Notes: generated from the sequence alone by a model not told the origin. A stretch of DNA of 64,000 bases from Trebouxia sp. TZW2008 (GCA_002118135.1 BDIU01000004.1:186001-250000); one strand, 5' to 3'. Positions 25,280-40,200 are shown, numbered from the stretch's first letter. Translations and numbers: made by a program.

Positions 25280-28200
25280 ATGCACAGACGGATCTTAGGC
25301 TTCGACGTAACGAACGAGGATGGCGCGTCTGGAGAAGAACTTTTGCTAGCGCTCTTTCCTGAGGTATCGGTCCACCCAGATTCTTGCAGCAAGGCGTGCA
25401 GCAGGCCGCTGTATTCAAGTCGCCAAAGCACGACAGCTTAAGCATGCAATCTGCTGGTGTTATCGCAGGACACAACGCCGGACGAACGCTCCCCTTTGAA
25501 CGGCAACAAGCTGCTGTGCGCAGGTAAGCATGTTGTAAGGGGAAGTCTCCTTCAATGAATTGACTCCTGCCTGAGTGTAGCACTCCTCTAAAAGCGCATA
25601 GACACGCTACTGTCATTTTCTTTTGCAGATGGCAGTAGACTGACAAGTCTGCAAGCAAGATTTGCGTTGCACTCTCGTTGGATCTCAAGCAAGCCTGCCA
25701 AACTTTTGAGTTATCTCAAAACACTCAGGTGATGTGCACAATGCGTGTGGCTTAACAAGTCCCACTTCGTGTATGTTTCTGTATTTTCAGCATTTGAACA
25801 CATCCACAAGACCATACTTCATCTCAGCATCTTCTGCACGTATGCAGCAGGTATACAGCACACATGTGGGATTCCTGCAGACCTGTTATGCAATAAGACA
25901 CTGCTGGTATGCAGGGGGGATGACCAAGTAGAACATTCACTGGAGCCCTGGGCTGCAGCATATGATGAGCTTTCAAAGCAAGCATCAGCAGAAGCAAACA
26001 GAATCATCAAGCGCATACATGAGGATCTCGACCAAGATCGAAATCGACCTCCTCGTGTGCCAGACATAGCTGAGCTCAGACTGTCAGAGCTAGCAGCTGC
26101 GTCTCAGCTGACAGTGCTACAAGCATCTGTTGACAACAGCTCACACAATGCAACTGCAGAACAGAGCAGCTCTTTTCAGCCTACACAAGCGGCGCTTGAC
26201 ATTTTTCAGCGTATGTGGCAGGACAGGGACACAGCTGCAGAAGTGTTTGTCATTATTGAGAAGGGTGCTTGTGCTGACGGCGTCATACAGCAAATGAATG
26301 TCTGCGACAAGGCAGCTGTGCAGAGAGAATTGCAGGCTCACCCGGCAGTATGGAAGGGGGATGGACGTGTTGCCTACATCGGTGTGATACTACGCTCAGA
26401 CGCTCACATCAAAGCCATTCAGAAAATGCTGGAACCTGTCATAGAGCCGACGTTGTCACTGATGCTGACACTAGACTGTGGGGACACAGCGATGGACATG
26501 ACTGTCCAGATGTTCATGCGCAAGCATCGCAACAAAGCTTGTCCTGAGGTACTGCCTACAGATTTGCAAAGCAATGGATACATGAAAAAGGCCAGTTGAC
26601 CTCAAGGATCTGTGTGTCAACGGTGCAGGTCGCATTGACCAGCAGCAATAGTGAGCGAAACAAAGTGAGAGATCTTGTGGATGATGTCAAGGCAAAGTTC
26701 AGGGCCAGCTTCAAATTGGACAGGGATTTTGACTGCAGACCTGAGCTTGGACGCCTTTGCTTGCAGAGAGATGAGAGCACTGACGCCATTTGCGGCATGG
26801 AGGTCAGAGTGTTGCATGACTGCACGCACGATAAACCACACAGCAGCGCAATCAACCTACTTTTGGTATTGACATCGCAATCAACAGGCGCAAACTATGT
26901 TGTGCTTGCACCTGTTTGCTCATTGCAGAAGTGTGTAACGCCATCTGGTAGCAAATTCTGCTTTCTTAAGCCATTGACATAAGCACTCATACTGTGTCAT
27001 GCTATCCAGGGACTCGACCTAGATGCTTCTCTTGGATCATTGCTGTTTGACAGACAACCCAATGCGGTTGCGGAGGCCTTCCAAGAAAACAACATAGAGG
27101 CCCGGCTTTGGGTGGCAACAATGACTCTTGGTGTTGAGCCCTCTCAACTGCAGTTGCTCAAGCCTGCCCCTTCTGCTGTGATTGATGTGGAACCCGAGAT
27201 GCCCTCACAGCCATCTAGCTCCTCAAAGTCTGGTGTCAACAGCAACCAAACAGCTGTGGCAAATGAGATCATTCAGCGCATTATGATCACAAGAGGTAAC
27301 ACCTTTTGATGACTGCGTGAAGCATGCACAGCTGACAATTATCCCTGTGTTCATGGCTTGTGCTCTATGTTGACCCTTTACCCCTTCAGCAGAGGTTTGT
27401 GATTGCAAACATATCAGACAACAATGCTTGCGCTGCTCAGATCTCATCCGGAACGAGCCAGACAGCTATAAGAGGGGTTTGGAGCGTCTGAGGGAGGCTT
27501 ACTCTGAGGGCATTGATTTTGTTGTACTGACTCCTGTGTACCTCACACTACGCCAACAGACACTGCAGCGTCTTCTGGACGCTGGCCTCAAGAACAGCGA
27601 TGGCTCAGATCCTGTGGTTTTGCCTTATGCCTTTTCAGCTCAAACCGTTGTGAGTCAACACTTGCTACCTCTGTTCTGCTACAGGCAGCTTGTGTGCAAG
27701 CTGTTGGGAGTCTTGTCTTGCAAACCTATTCCATGTGCAGTGTGCAATCTTGTTTGTTAAGTGCGTTGCCTGTTGTGCATGGACCTGTCATGCTCAAGAA
27801 TGTGCGCCATGTCCAGGTCATGTGTTGTGCCATTCCTGCATGCAAATGCACGTACATGTCCAGCCTGCATGTACCTGTGATGCATATGCTGCCCACAAAC
27901 CAACCATGCTGCGTCATGTCATGCCAACCTTATGTTTGTTTTGGCCAATGCACTGCAGGCGCTATTCACCGAGTTCAGAGCAAAGGTGACCTCCACCCCA
28001 AACAGGCTGTTTGTCATGGTGGTTGATGAGGCTCATCATGCAGCAGTGCGGCGTGGAGCCCATGATGCATTTGCAAATGACTTCAGATGTCAGACCCCTG
28101 ATGGTCTCAAGCATTGCGCTCACAAGACAGGCTATGAGGATCAGCTAGGGGAATGGCATCAGTACAGCAACCTCGTCAGTCTTCTTGTCAGCGCTACTCC

Positions 28201-31200
28201 TGCTTGCGCACTGACAGCGAACTCTAGGGTGCCTAGGCAATACTATGTGCCAGATCAGCTGACGCGTGAGCAGAGACAGCTTCCTGGATGCGAGTCTCTG
28301 GTCAAATTCAGTATCATCAAACCCCACAGAGATCAGCCGCACGGCACAATTCTCAGTGCAACGAGCTGGGTTTTTGGCAATACCCAGATTCAGGCTACAG
28401 ACTTGGAGCAGCTTATCTCCCAGAAGGTACCCAACTCACATGTCATGCTATCTGCATCTGGGCATGTGTGGGACCAACCAAGAAACAGATAGTGATGTAG
28501 AGAAATTCATCACAACAATCATTGTTTCCGAATCTCAGAAGTGACCTCCAGGTTATGTTCTTTGAATTTTTGTTTCTTGATGTGCAAACTTTGGAATGCA
28601 GGCGGTGCGTGAGCTGCATGTCATTGATTGGTCTGATGCAGAAGTGGAACATGTGCCATATCGCAGCATTACAGACTATGTAGAAGGCTCCACCAAGCCT
28701 AGATTTGTTCACCATGGCATTTTTTGTGATGATGTTTTCCACTCCAGGATGGTGGCTTCCAGGTATTGAGAAAACAGTCATCTTTGACAGTGATCACCAC
28801 AGCAAAGCTACGTCATCCACACCAGACACGCTGCTGCATTCTGTGTCTGTGTGTTTTGAATTGTCAACCTGACCATGTCAGCATTAGCCTGCTATGGATC
28901 AGCAGCTCGCAATACATCCTGCTCTTCACGCTGCTCTTGCTGCTCAGTCATGTGTGTGTCAAATTCAGGATCATATATAGCAAAGATGGGATGTGTGCAG
29001 CACTGAAGCTAAAGTTGGATATGGGCTGTCCCCCTTTGATCTCTTGTCATTTTGATGTGATGCAGGACCCTTGTGAAAGGTGTGGACATTGACGTACTGT
29101 TGGCTCTGGACTACATCACGTCAATGCAATACTTCCGCGTGTTCCGCTGGGACCCAAGTGCGCCATTTGCAAATGGGATCATGCAGCTGCTTGATATCGA
29201 CGAGAGCAAGTCTTTGCTGTGGAACAGCAATGAGGCCATTGAGGAATTTCTGAGGGGTCTGCAGCAGACTGCAAACAGAGTGCAGCCTGAACAGCTGTAC
29301 AAAGCAGTTTGCACAATGCTCAAGAGTCCCATCAAAGCTGCTGTTGAGAACAGTAGTCAGGCAGCTGCAGACAGTGACGCTTCACAGCATTGGTTGAGAA
29401 CCAAGTATGAGCAGCTGAGCGCAGAGCACAATTTGCCTGGTTGGCCTGACAGCTACAAGCAGGGAGATACTAATTGGTACCAGTTTGACAAGAGCGCTTT
29501 GAGGGTCTTGCTGCATTGCAAGATGGATGCTGAATTGAGTAGCCATGCAGCAGGCTTGCACAGCGATGTGTGTCAGCGGCAGTTCACAGAGACTGACCGC
29601 ATTGTCAAGAGTCTCTTGGTCACAGAGAGATTCTCTGACTCACTCAGCTCTGGTGGGCAAGCGACCATGTCAGGTATATTGCATACAATTTTGTTTTGTT
29701 GTAATCATACTATAATTACTAAGTATAGTAATTCTCACACGACGAAACATGTTGTCACCAAGCATCTAGGCAAGCATCACGATTCACAAGCTGTTCAATA
29801 GCATCATCAGGCTTACCATTGGCAGCTTGCAAGCATGTACACAGAATTGGCAGGCCCATCTATGCCAACTCAGTAAACTACCCAAACAAACAGACTGGTT
29901 GACCCTTTTGGTAGCAATTCAATTGTGTCGAAAGAAGAATTGTGACCCTGTACATTGCTGTTATCCAGGTATCAAGCTGAGCATCAGCTGGTATTACAGA
30001 CACACTGCCAACCCATAGTCATGTCTCACTATATTCGCACATGTGCAGACACAGATGCAGGCCCAGAGACCAGTGCACAAGCACCCAGCTTAAACGGCGC
30101 AGTTAAGGGCCCTATGATTGTCATCAGAGCCAGGCCTGACGGCATGGGAGAGAAGATAGTCAACATCTTGAAGGAGTTCTTGCGGTATACAAGCACCAGA
30201 AGCAACCCTTGGCAGCACGAGGCAAACGCCACTTTGCCAAGCTGGCAGCTGTTTGAGGTCATTGGTGACCTTGGGGAGTCAGACCAGATAGAGCTTCTTG
30301 CCAAGCTGTCACCATGGGCAAGGCTGCGGTGAGAACACTTGTCCTCTAGTCTCAACAGTGGCATGCTCTGATACGTGCAAACCTTGCTGCTTGTTGCAAG
30401 CATCAAGCAAGGTGAGAGTATGCATTGTCCATCAAAGCAGCAGGAAAGCCCATATGTTCCAATACATCTGCATCATGCTATGCAGGCCCATCAAAGAGCA
30501 TCTGCAATGTGTCATGCAGTTGCTCATCATCATCAGCAACAATGATGAAAACAGTCAGCTGTAGCATTAGCATGCTTGACGAGAGAGTTGTGGAACCTTT
30601 GCACCTGCCAGGTCCATGCAGAAGCAATCAAGTGCCTCCAAATGTGTTTTGCAAATCAAGCGGCAACTCACTCAAAACACTATTGTCCAGTACCTCAGGC
30701 ACTCCAATCCTTGCGCACTCTTGATTCCAAGATCTTCTGAATGGTCCACAGCACCAGCGTCATTGACCCAAACAAACATTGAATGAGCATTTTGTCTTGA
30801 GGCATGCAGGTGCTAAGGGCCAAGTCAATTGACCTGTCTGCCCCTGACAACCTTGTGAGTACACAGCAGTATGCAAAGTTGCCTGATGGTTGTATTACTG
30901 CAGGCCAATGAGCCCTGATCACCCAGAGCGCTCTGAGCAGGGCTTCTGGGACTACTGGCACAAAGCTGGCTGCCCGCCCTCCCTGCAATGCTACACAGAC
31001 TATGTTCAGGCTAAAGAGAAGGCTGCCCACGCTCAAGCTGTGGAAGCAGGACGGAAGCCGCCACGCAAGTCAGCTGGTCTGCAGTATTCTGACCTGTATG
31101 GGGTGCCGACTATACTAGTTCTGTGCGAGAAAGGTAGCAAGCCACTCGATGCATCTGTTCATGTTGACTTCAGTCCCCTGCTGTCTGACTTGCACCTTTT

Positions 31201-34200
31201 TGTGAACAAGCCCCGCAGCTCTGCCAGTTCTGCAGCGTTCAGAGTGCACAAAGCATAAACTCTCCAACATTGACATGTACCATGCTCATGACGCTCAATA
31301 GCAGCATGAAGCTGTTGCATGCATACTTCAGGCATACAGCCTCATGTAAACTGTGTACAGTACAGATGTGCCTTTGGAAGATTCAGGCTTGTTGGTATGC
31401 GGCTTGCATTCATGCTGTCCCTCAACATTGCACAAATCCATGTCCAATAACTGGATCAAATCTGCTGTGGTGCAGGGCGCATGGGCGATACATTTCCACA
31501 TACATTCACATGTCAGGATCAGCGCCTGAGGTCTGGCAACAAGTACAGCACTCTAGTGCAAGAGCTCGGGCGCTTGTGCCGATACCCTGCAGTTGAGAAA
31601 GCAGTGCCACTTGCCACCACACCTGCAATGGTCAGCCAGCAAGGCAGGCATGCAGGATTGCTTCTGCTAGAGCAGGCGCTTCATCAGGCTTATGGTCGTC
31701 AGAACTGGCGCGGTGAGTTCACGTGCATTGTGTTTTGTCCTTGTCTTCATGCTGAGACAATGCACAGCAAGTTGTTTGATCAAACTGCCTTGAACCTGAC
31801 GCAACAGCATGCTGACCGCTTTCAGCGCCTCATACGATGTAGAAAGCGTCTGTTCAACCACTGCACTGCAGTCCTGCTTGCATATGCAGAATGGTCAAAT
31901 ATCCACTGTCCCCAGTGGCCTTCAGAATGTCATGACTGCATGAGGCCAAGCATACCCTCTGTTCATTGCCATTAGGTCTAGCACAGTCCTGCATGCTTTA
32001 TCAACAAGGCAATCACGTTGCAGGGGGACAGGACTCAGCCTGGATGAACACAGTCAACACCATTGCAGCAGCCTCTAGTTCCCAGATTGCAGACTTGATC
32101 AAAAGGATGCACCAGGTTGCTGCCCAGAGCAAACAGAGCGGAGCAATGGACAATGCAACAGCACATGACCGTTTATGTAGTGCAATGCAAGCAGTGGTGA
32201 GCATGCCAGGAGCTGATGTCAATGAGCTGCAGTCAGGAGCATCCCTGCGCAGCATGGTGGACAGCATCAGCTCAGCTCTGCAATCCCCAGCTGCTGTGCC
32301 TCACACTGTGTTGCGCACACATGTTGAACAGCTTGTTGCCTGGAGACAGCAAGTGCTGATGACGCTTGACGGCAGTGGCTGCAAATTCAGTTGCAATGAA
32401 GTTCCTGAGTTCCAGCAGGGCTTGCCTGTGCGCATACTTGTCAATGGGCGCTTTGTGGCAGACTGCTTAGACAGCAACGACCTCGTCAAGGTCTTCTGCT
32501 GTTGTCCTGCAACCAGCCCCTTGTTGCAGCCTGACAATATTGTCAGCATAGCTAGGTATGTATCTGGTTTCATTGAGGGTCAGACACTCTGACTTCTTGT
32601 GTTACTGCCAGCTTCCACTATACTTGGTGCACAAGAGCTGCAAAAACCTGTGTTATGCAACTCGGAGTTCTCAAGCGCTCTTGTGCAAGAGCTTCTAGCA
32701 ACAATGGTTTGTTGGTGGTGCAATATGCTCGCTGTAGCAAGAGCCGTTGTGTCTGAGCAGCTCTGCAATGGCAACGCCTCAATGCCTTGAGCAGAGCAGC
32801 AATGCTGATTTCCAGTACTTAGTTCTTGTAGGTACAAGCATCGCTTGCCGTACGCCCTGGTCAATGCAGAGTTTGCCAATCACCTAGAGAAGGTGCAACG
32901 TGCAACTGCCCTGAAGCAACAAGGTGCAACAGGCCAGAGTCTCAGGCAGTCTATTGACAAGCTGTCTGAGGATGTCATGGAGAATTGGCCAACGGTAAGG
33001 CCGCCTATTTGTGCGGCTCCTGCAAGTCTGATTGCCAAAAGAGGACGTTTGGGCCGTTCTGTCCTGTTGTCACAGCTCCCTTTGACATTAGTCCATTTTT
33101 TGCAGCATTCCATTGAACAGTGCCACAGCACTGAGCGTGCGTATAATGAGTCTTGAGCAGCAGCTAGGTGCAAGGCTCAGGTCATCAGGTCATCATTGCT
33201 GCTGCTGCTGCTGCCTCAGACATACCAGTTTTCTGTGTGGGTGAGATGTGCACGATGGACTGAGGTAGCCATGTATGCAGCACTGCAGCTGACTTAGTGA
33301 GTCGTGCCATCAGCTTCAATTTGATGCCTGTGCAGGGTGGCAGAGTGGACAAGTTCATGGCGTACACCAGGCCTGGTCTCAGGGGCTCCCCAGTGCACAA
33401 CTACCGTGACGCTGCCACAGCCTGCAACAAGCACTACGACACTCAGAACACATCTGTGCACGAGAGTCGCTTCTTGCTCAAGGCCCAGCCTCAGCAAGGC
33501 AAGACAGGTATATATTCTCAAAGCACCCCAGCATGCTGAAAGCTGGACACAAGCTTACTGTTGCCCTTTGACACACCCTTTGTCTCACTGGGCAAGGGCT
33601 CCACTCACCATTTAGACTTGAAACATGAGCGTGACATGGAATTTGATCTGACTTTGTGATGATCAGCTAAAGTACAGACAATCTTTATGGCCCTACATTG
33701 GGTTTCTTGAGAAATTTGAATGGTGTCCTGTGGCCTTCCTGTTGGGTTTCTGACACAACGCTACATGCAAACAGTCAACAGAGATGCACGAGGAAACAAA
33801 TCTTGTGTGTGATCGGTGCACAGAGCTTGCCACAACCTTCAGGCATTGCCTGCTTGAGTCGCACCCAGCCTGCTTCATCTTATTGAAGTATGGGCAATTC
33901 TGACTGCAGGTGCATACATTGGGCTGCTGCAACAGCTCAAGACAGTCCTTGAGCCTGATGACAAGTGGCAGCCAACCCCTGCTGCGCCACTGCCGCAGCC
34001 TCCTAATCTGAAGGCAAAGGACAAGTGGGTTCATCCCAAAACTGCTGCCTTGCGCTGGCAGCATTCGTGTTTCCCAGAGCTCACAGCCAAGTGGAGACTG
34101 TATGACAAGCTCCTCCCTGGCAAATATGCTGATCGGGTACACTTTCTTGTTGAAATTGCATCTGCAAGCTGGCTCTGCATAGCAGTCATGATGTCTGCTC

Positions 34201-37200
34201 AGAAGCCAGCTGGTTTTCTTTGGCATCTGCACTTGTCGATTGGCACTCTGTTGTCGGCTGGGACAATACACTGCAAGTATCGTGCCGTCAGTTGTTGGCA
34301 TTGTTATCATCCTTACTAAGTTTCAACAGTGATGCTGGTAACAACATTTGACATTACTATCTTTACAAATATCAATGCTGTTGTTACCAGCATCACTGAT
34401 CCTGACTGCCATAATTGTTGATAATTCTGTTCCTGTTACTATGATCATTATCACTATTATGACTGTTATCTTTGTTGATTGCTGTTGATATTGTGGTCTT
34501 GCCGTCATTATGATGATCAGTGTAAGCATTCTTCTTGATCATATAGTCATGTCTGTTTGGCTGATATTGTGTTGTAAATAAGCCGCGTGTGTTTGGTGGC
34601 AGGTGGCAATGCAGCGGCTGGTGCTGCTGGCTTCAGTTTGCTATGCCCAAAGCCAACATAAGGGCATGCATCATGAGCCCTGGCCAAAGCAATACAAGGA
34701 CCTGGTGCTTAGTGTGCATGGAGAAAACATCTGCACAGAAGCTGGCCGCAAGCTTGCTGGAACGATGGAGCAAGAGCTGCATCAGACAAGGCTGCCTATC
34801 AAAGTTGAGACCAAAGCAGACAGCGGCAATACAGCGCCTCGAGCTGTGGTCATCTCTATTGTCAATGCAGAAGCTGTCAAGCAGGTGATTAGCCTGTTGT
34901 GGCAAGGCATTCTGCTCAATCATAGTTGCATCACGGCATCCTTGCCAGCAAGTGTGGGTAGGCTGTGTTGCAAGCATGGCTTTGCACAAACTAGCAGACC
35001 TTGTATGCGTGGCATGCAGTGCCATCTCTTGTGAGCAAAGGCCTTTACCTTGCCATGCAGCATTTGTATAGTGTGCAATAAGTCACAGACATGTGTCTGC
35101 TGGATTGGCAATGTTTCAGGCCGTCAACTGGGATAAGCGCATTGAGGAGGCAGCTTCACAATTTGCATTGGGACGGTCCCTGCCCAGCTTGGCTGAGTCT
35201 GGGATCAGGTGAGGTTTGCCGCTGACTTCATGCTCACCTTCTGTTGTGCCTGCAGTTGCTGTAGCAGCTCACTGCTAGCTGCATTGTGTGCTGTCAAGTC
35301 TATGCTGCCTTTCTGTGGTGTGGCATGTTAAATTGTTGTAATAGCCAACTCATTCCTGTTATGCATTGCCATGCATGTCAACACAGCCCAATCCTGAAAG
35401 TATAAACAGGCGCAATTCACAGCAGCGCCCAAAGGATATCACTGGATTGCTTTATGCAACAGCTGAGCTCAGCGTATCAGCGGTTTTACCGTCAAAATCA
35501 AGGTGACTCAATCAAAGCTGATGGTGTGTGCAGCTGGAATTCATCTCCTGGTACACTACAAGGCAGTGTAATAGCTGTGCAAAATGTCAGCTGCGTGTCA
35601 GCCATTTGCAGCCTGGGTGTGCCTGACAGCCAAGGAGCGGCTCACTACAATTTGGTGCAAGACACCCTTTGGCCTCAAGTAGAGGCCACTGAAGAAGCAC
35701 CCGATGCCCATGACCTCCCAGGATCCTGGACCGCAGCTGCTACATACAGGACGTCAGCCCAGCTGCCACAGAACGGACATATGGCTCACACAATGCGCAT
35801 TGGCAGGGTGCTGAGGCCGATTCCAGTGCCAACTGCAGGCCTGATGAAGGCAAGTGCTTGCTCTGTCAGAATGCATAACTTAGCTGTCCACACATCGACC
35901 ATGGCAGTGTCCTCAGTTGGTCAGCAGCATTGTAAGAATAAGCCTTCATGAGATACATTGGTTTGTTGAAGAAACTGATACGCGCCTGATGAGTGGCCAG
36001 ATGTTTAGAAGTTGACGTGCATTCAATGCTGCCAAAATTTGTTGAGCAAGTTGATTGTGCTGACCAACTTTCAAAGCTGAGACCAGCATCTGCATACACC
36101 TTGATCCTTAGTCACATGCCCCGCAAAATGAGGCTTGTTGTTGGCTTCATCCCATGAGGGTGCTATGAGGTACAGTTCACCGGGGTACCTGCTTCAAGTT
36201 CTTACATGGGCCAACTTTTCTGCAGCTGGAGGCTAAGGTTCCCCAGCTGAGCCTGACGCATGAGGAAAGGGAGACTCTGTTCCCTGTACAGCAGAAGGGA
36301 AACTTGCCAGCAACAAATGGGCCTGTGCTTCTTGCCACTGCTGCTGTCTGGCAAAAGCTCAGCAGATGCTCACAGCATGGTGTGGTGGTGGAAAATGCAA
36401 CTGTGGCTGTACAGAACAAAGCCACAGACAGGGTGAATGAAGCGGCTGTCAGCAACTGGATCTTTGTGCCGTCATTTGGTAGGCACAAAAGCGATGATCC
36501 AAAGCAGATGCGCATAGACTGGGCAGATGCAGTCTCTCATGCCACACCCTATGTCAGGGTGGTTGTGGTCAGATCTGATGAAAAGGAAGTCGAGGTGAGC
36601 TCCTGCAAGGCATGCTTGTGCCATTGCTTTCAGTCTTCAGCCTCACAAGCCATCAGGGTCCAGACAAGTCTGTCAAGTTCATATGTTTCATTCCTCTGGC
36701 CACACCCCAGTGCTGCCTGTCGCAATTGCCCCATCTGACTGCAACAAGCGCTAGGCAATGCTTGCTTGATCACCTGGCAATTTGTTGCCTTGCTTCCATT
36801 GTTGCGTATTCTCTGGCACCAGCCAAGCTTTTGTGTCTGTGCCTTCATTCTACGCGCCTTCCTGCAGGGCTACAGTCGTCTCATACATGACCACCAACTG
36901 CAAATGGAAAAGCACCTGCCTGATGAGCCACATGCTACATTGCTGATGATCATGCCAGCTGTCGTAGACTTGAAAGGGCTACCTGCAAGACATGCAAGGC
37001 TGCAGCCCTATCAGCGGCAAAGAGTGACAGAAAGCATGGGTATTGGGTATGCACGCCTGTGCATTCAGCTTGTGTCCCGGCTCATGGGCATGACCAGCAT
37101 TTGGATGCTGGATGACAACTTGTCAGATTGTTGGCGCTTACCATTTGAGCAGTTCATCAGCAGTGGCGGGCAGCACGGACAGCTTCAGCCTGTCAGCTTT

Positions 37201-40200
37201 GACACAGTGTTTAGGACAATCGAACACCAGGTATGCTTTGCATGCAAGACTTTGGACCCCACTGCAAAGTAGTGTGGCAGGTAAAAGATGCTCCATGAGG
37301 TCATTGTGGCCTTGCATGCGCTCAATGCCTGCCTGCTGAGCCTGCCTAGCCCACGTTTACAATGAATGAATGAAATGAATGGTTGGTGGGAACCAGCTAG
37401 TCAGGCACCTTCATGTTTCGTTACTAATTGATTGCTTGCTTGCTTGCGTCACTCCCTCACTACAGCACCCACCCATGAAATCGCTTGCACGCTTGTTCAC
37501 TTCCACACCCACCCGCTCATCCAGCACTCACTCATGCACTCACGTACTCATGCACTCACTCACTCACTCACTCGCTCGCTCACTCACTCACTCACTCACT
37601 CACTCACTCACTCACTCACGTACTCACTCACCCACCCACTCACTCATTCACTCACGTACTCACTCACCCACCCACCCATTCACTCATTCACTCACTCACT
37701 CACTCACTCACTCACTCACTCACTCCCTCACTCACTCACTCACTGACTCACTCACTCCTGTTTATCCACTCACTCACTCACTCACTCACTCACTCACTCA
37801 CTCACTCACTCACTCAATCCCTCTCTCCCTCCCTCCCCCACTCACCCATTCACTCATTCACTCGCTCACAAACCATCCTCCCACACACTCGCCCGTCCAC
37901 CCGCCCGCCGACTCACTCAATTTCTCTCTCCCTCCCTCCCTCACTCACGCATTCACTCACTCACAAACCACTCTCCCACCCACTCGCCTGTCCACCCGCC
38001 CGCCCACTCACTCACCCGCCTGCCCGCCCGCCCACACAACCACAGACTCACTCACCCAATCACCCACCCCTCCATCATTGAATCATTCACTGATTGGTTT
38101 ACTATATATGAATGTATGCAGACTGTGCGGTCTGTTGCCAAGGCCAGACACTTTGGCAGCAGCAATGTTGCAAGTCAGCTGCAGGACAAAGCTGTCATGA
38201 ACGTCACTGAGGGAACTGAGCTGCAAAGTCGCAATAGCCCAGCACATGTCAGCCCAAGATTCAGTGCTGGCAAGACCCAGGAGGTACGTACAGACAGGAA
38301 GCGCAAGCTCATGGGCTGTGTTATTTGCCTGATGTCATCAACAAGCTCATGTCATCAACAAGCTGATTGATCATATCATGCATTGTCAAGCGGGACATTT
38401 TGCGGTTTAGCCTGCTTGACATTCATCAGTGAATGCTTTGATTGCAGGCTGCGACGGACATTCAGGTCCTGAACATGACTGACCTGACTGGCGACTACAG
38501 CACATATGCTGTCATCAGCGCAGACCTCAACATCAAAGATGCTCACAAGGTATGTATGCAGCGCAAGCAATCAGTCACAGGCAAAGCATCTGCTGAAGAT
38601 GTGCTGTATGTTGTGAGATTTTGCTGAGCTTCTCATGTCATACAAGATTTCATTATAGCATCATTCTTCGCAACACTGAAGAGCCTGTAATCCAAGTTGG
38701 TGTTGCTGATAGTCGAGAACCACCACATTGTCCATTTGAGTGATTGAAACTCTGAAATGCTTGCATATTACGTCTGACAATATGGCGCCATGCCATTTCA
38801 CAATTCACAGTACATGTCAGAAATCCATAATCTTGAACTTGTCTCAAATTTGTGTGTATTGCGTATAAAAAGTGACGCATCATGTTTCATTGCTAATGCT
38901 GTCATGCATCAGCAGTGCTTCATGCATCAGCCGGGGACTGCAGGTGGGCTTGGAAGGCTGTCCAGGACCGTGGACAATAACGCCATCAGTCTACTCAATG
39001 CTGCTGATCAATGTGGAGAGCACAGTGAAGAGCGGTGCTCTGTATCCTGCCAAGCCATACCATGAAGATGTAGACTTTGCCCACTTGTGTGAGGAGAAGC
39101 AGCTTGTGGTCATCAAGTGCAACTGGCTGTTCTTTCACAAGGTGAATTTTGCTTTGAGCAACAAGTTCTACCTTTGCAGCCTTAAAAGCTCTGGCTGAAA
39201 CTGATGTCAGAAAGCATGCAGAAGACTGACTTTCGTATGTTGTTATCCCAGAAGAATGCAGAAAGCAGCTGAGTCATCCCAGAAGAATGCAGAAAGCAGC
39301 TGAGCACAACATGTCTTGGTGCCCATAAGCCTGCTTGACCAATGATGCACCTCCAAGCACGCTGCAATGAGAGTTGAGCGACAAGTCTGTAGATTTTCCT
39401 CCAAGGCTGAATGTGCCAACGGTGTTTGCAGGCAAGGCTGACCAAAGACTTCATCTGGAATCAGTCTCCTGTCAGCAAGACTGCAAAGCTGGTCCTGAGC
39501 CATCCCACCAATGGGCACTTGTTCACTGGACAAATGATCAGATTCTGCGCTCCCAGTGCGTTTGGACGGCCCACAGCCATTGCACTGGGCACTTTGCCAT
39601 CTGCCCACCTGGAGAACATTGTGCGTGATGCCAACGCTGACGGCGGGGACCTGTCATACTATGTGGTCTGCATGGTGCTTGTTCCTGAGGTTCGTCAGTG
39701 CTCAGGACAGTTGGCTGTCACCTTTGGCGAGAGCGGCGGCAACGACTTGAAGACAAGCACAGATGTCACCTTGACCAGGCAAGCACCCTTGCCAGAACTA
39801 ACGGTTCACATGCCTGGATGCTGCATATCGGCTTGTTTACATGCCCTCCACCTATGTTCAATTCTGGCAGCTAGTCTAAGAAATGTGCGTACAGTGTTGC
39901 TAAAGATCTGATTAGCCTGTCTCAGCCCTTGCGTGATTGAAGGTCTTCAACATTTGTGCCGTTGCTGAACAGACTGACTGATTTGTTGGGTTTTGCTGTG
40001 CCTAGACTTGCTGTATACCCTCATGACAGACTACAACAAGGGCTGAATGCGTTTGTTGTCATTCAGGTTGTATCCCTGGCCCCAAGCCAGGGACTGCTTT
40101 GCACCCTTCCAGCTCTCAAGGGGCGCTCCTCTGACCCAGCTTGGGTTGCACAGTCAGCAGTTGCAGTTGGAGTGCATCATCAGAGAAGTGGAGCAGTATC

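Larger units (their letters stand above)
36226..39775 (+). other. TAGT-type glycosyltransferase domain
   Basis: Exons 36226-36594, 36868-37230, 38119-38283, 38449-38550, 38944-39141 and 39431-about 39775. Blocks in order: NWIFVPSFGRHK, IDWADAVSHATPYVRVVVV, ESMGIGYARLCIQLVSRL, IWMLDDN (DDN at 37111-37119, the metal/nucleotide-sugar DxD-like site), STYAVISADLN, PSVYSMLLINVES and YHEDVDFAHLCEEKQLVVIK. A Rossmann-like strand, DDN, and a late E-D-x-D-F are the hallmarks of the GREB1/base-J glucosyltransferase class (TET-associated glycosyltransferase). Confidence 0.7.

Noticed and set aside
25173..25688. 171-residue minus-strand frame
   Set aside because: It covers the first three in-phase plus-strand exons of the GREB1-like gene, which have better splice sites and sense.
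37379..38200. 273-residue open frame of Thr-His-Ser-Leu repeats
   Set aside because: Entirely a translation of a CACT microsatellite, open in several frames, inside an intron with good flanking exons.
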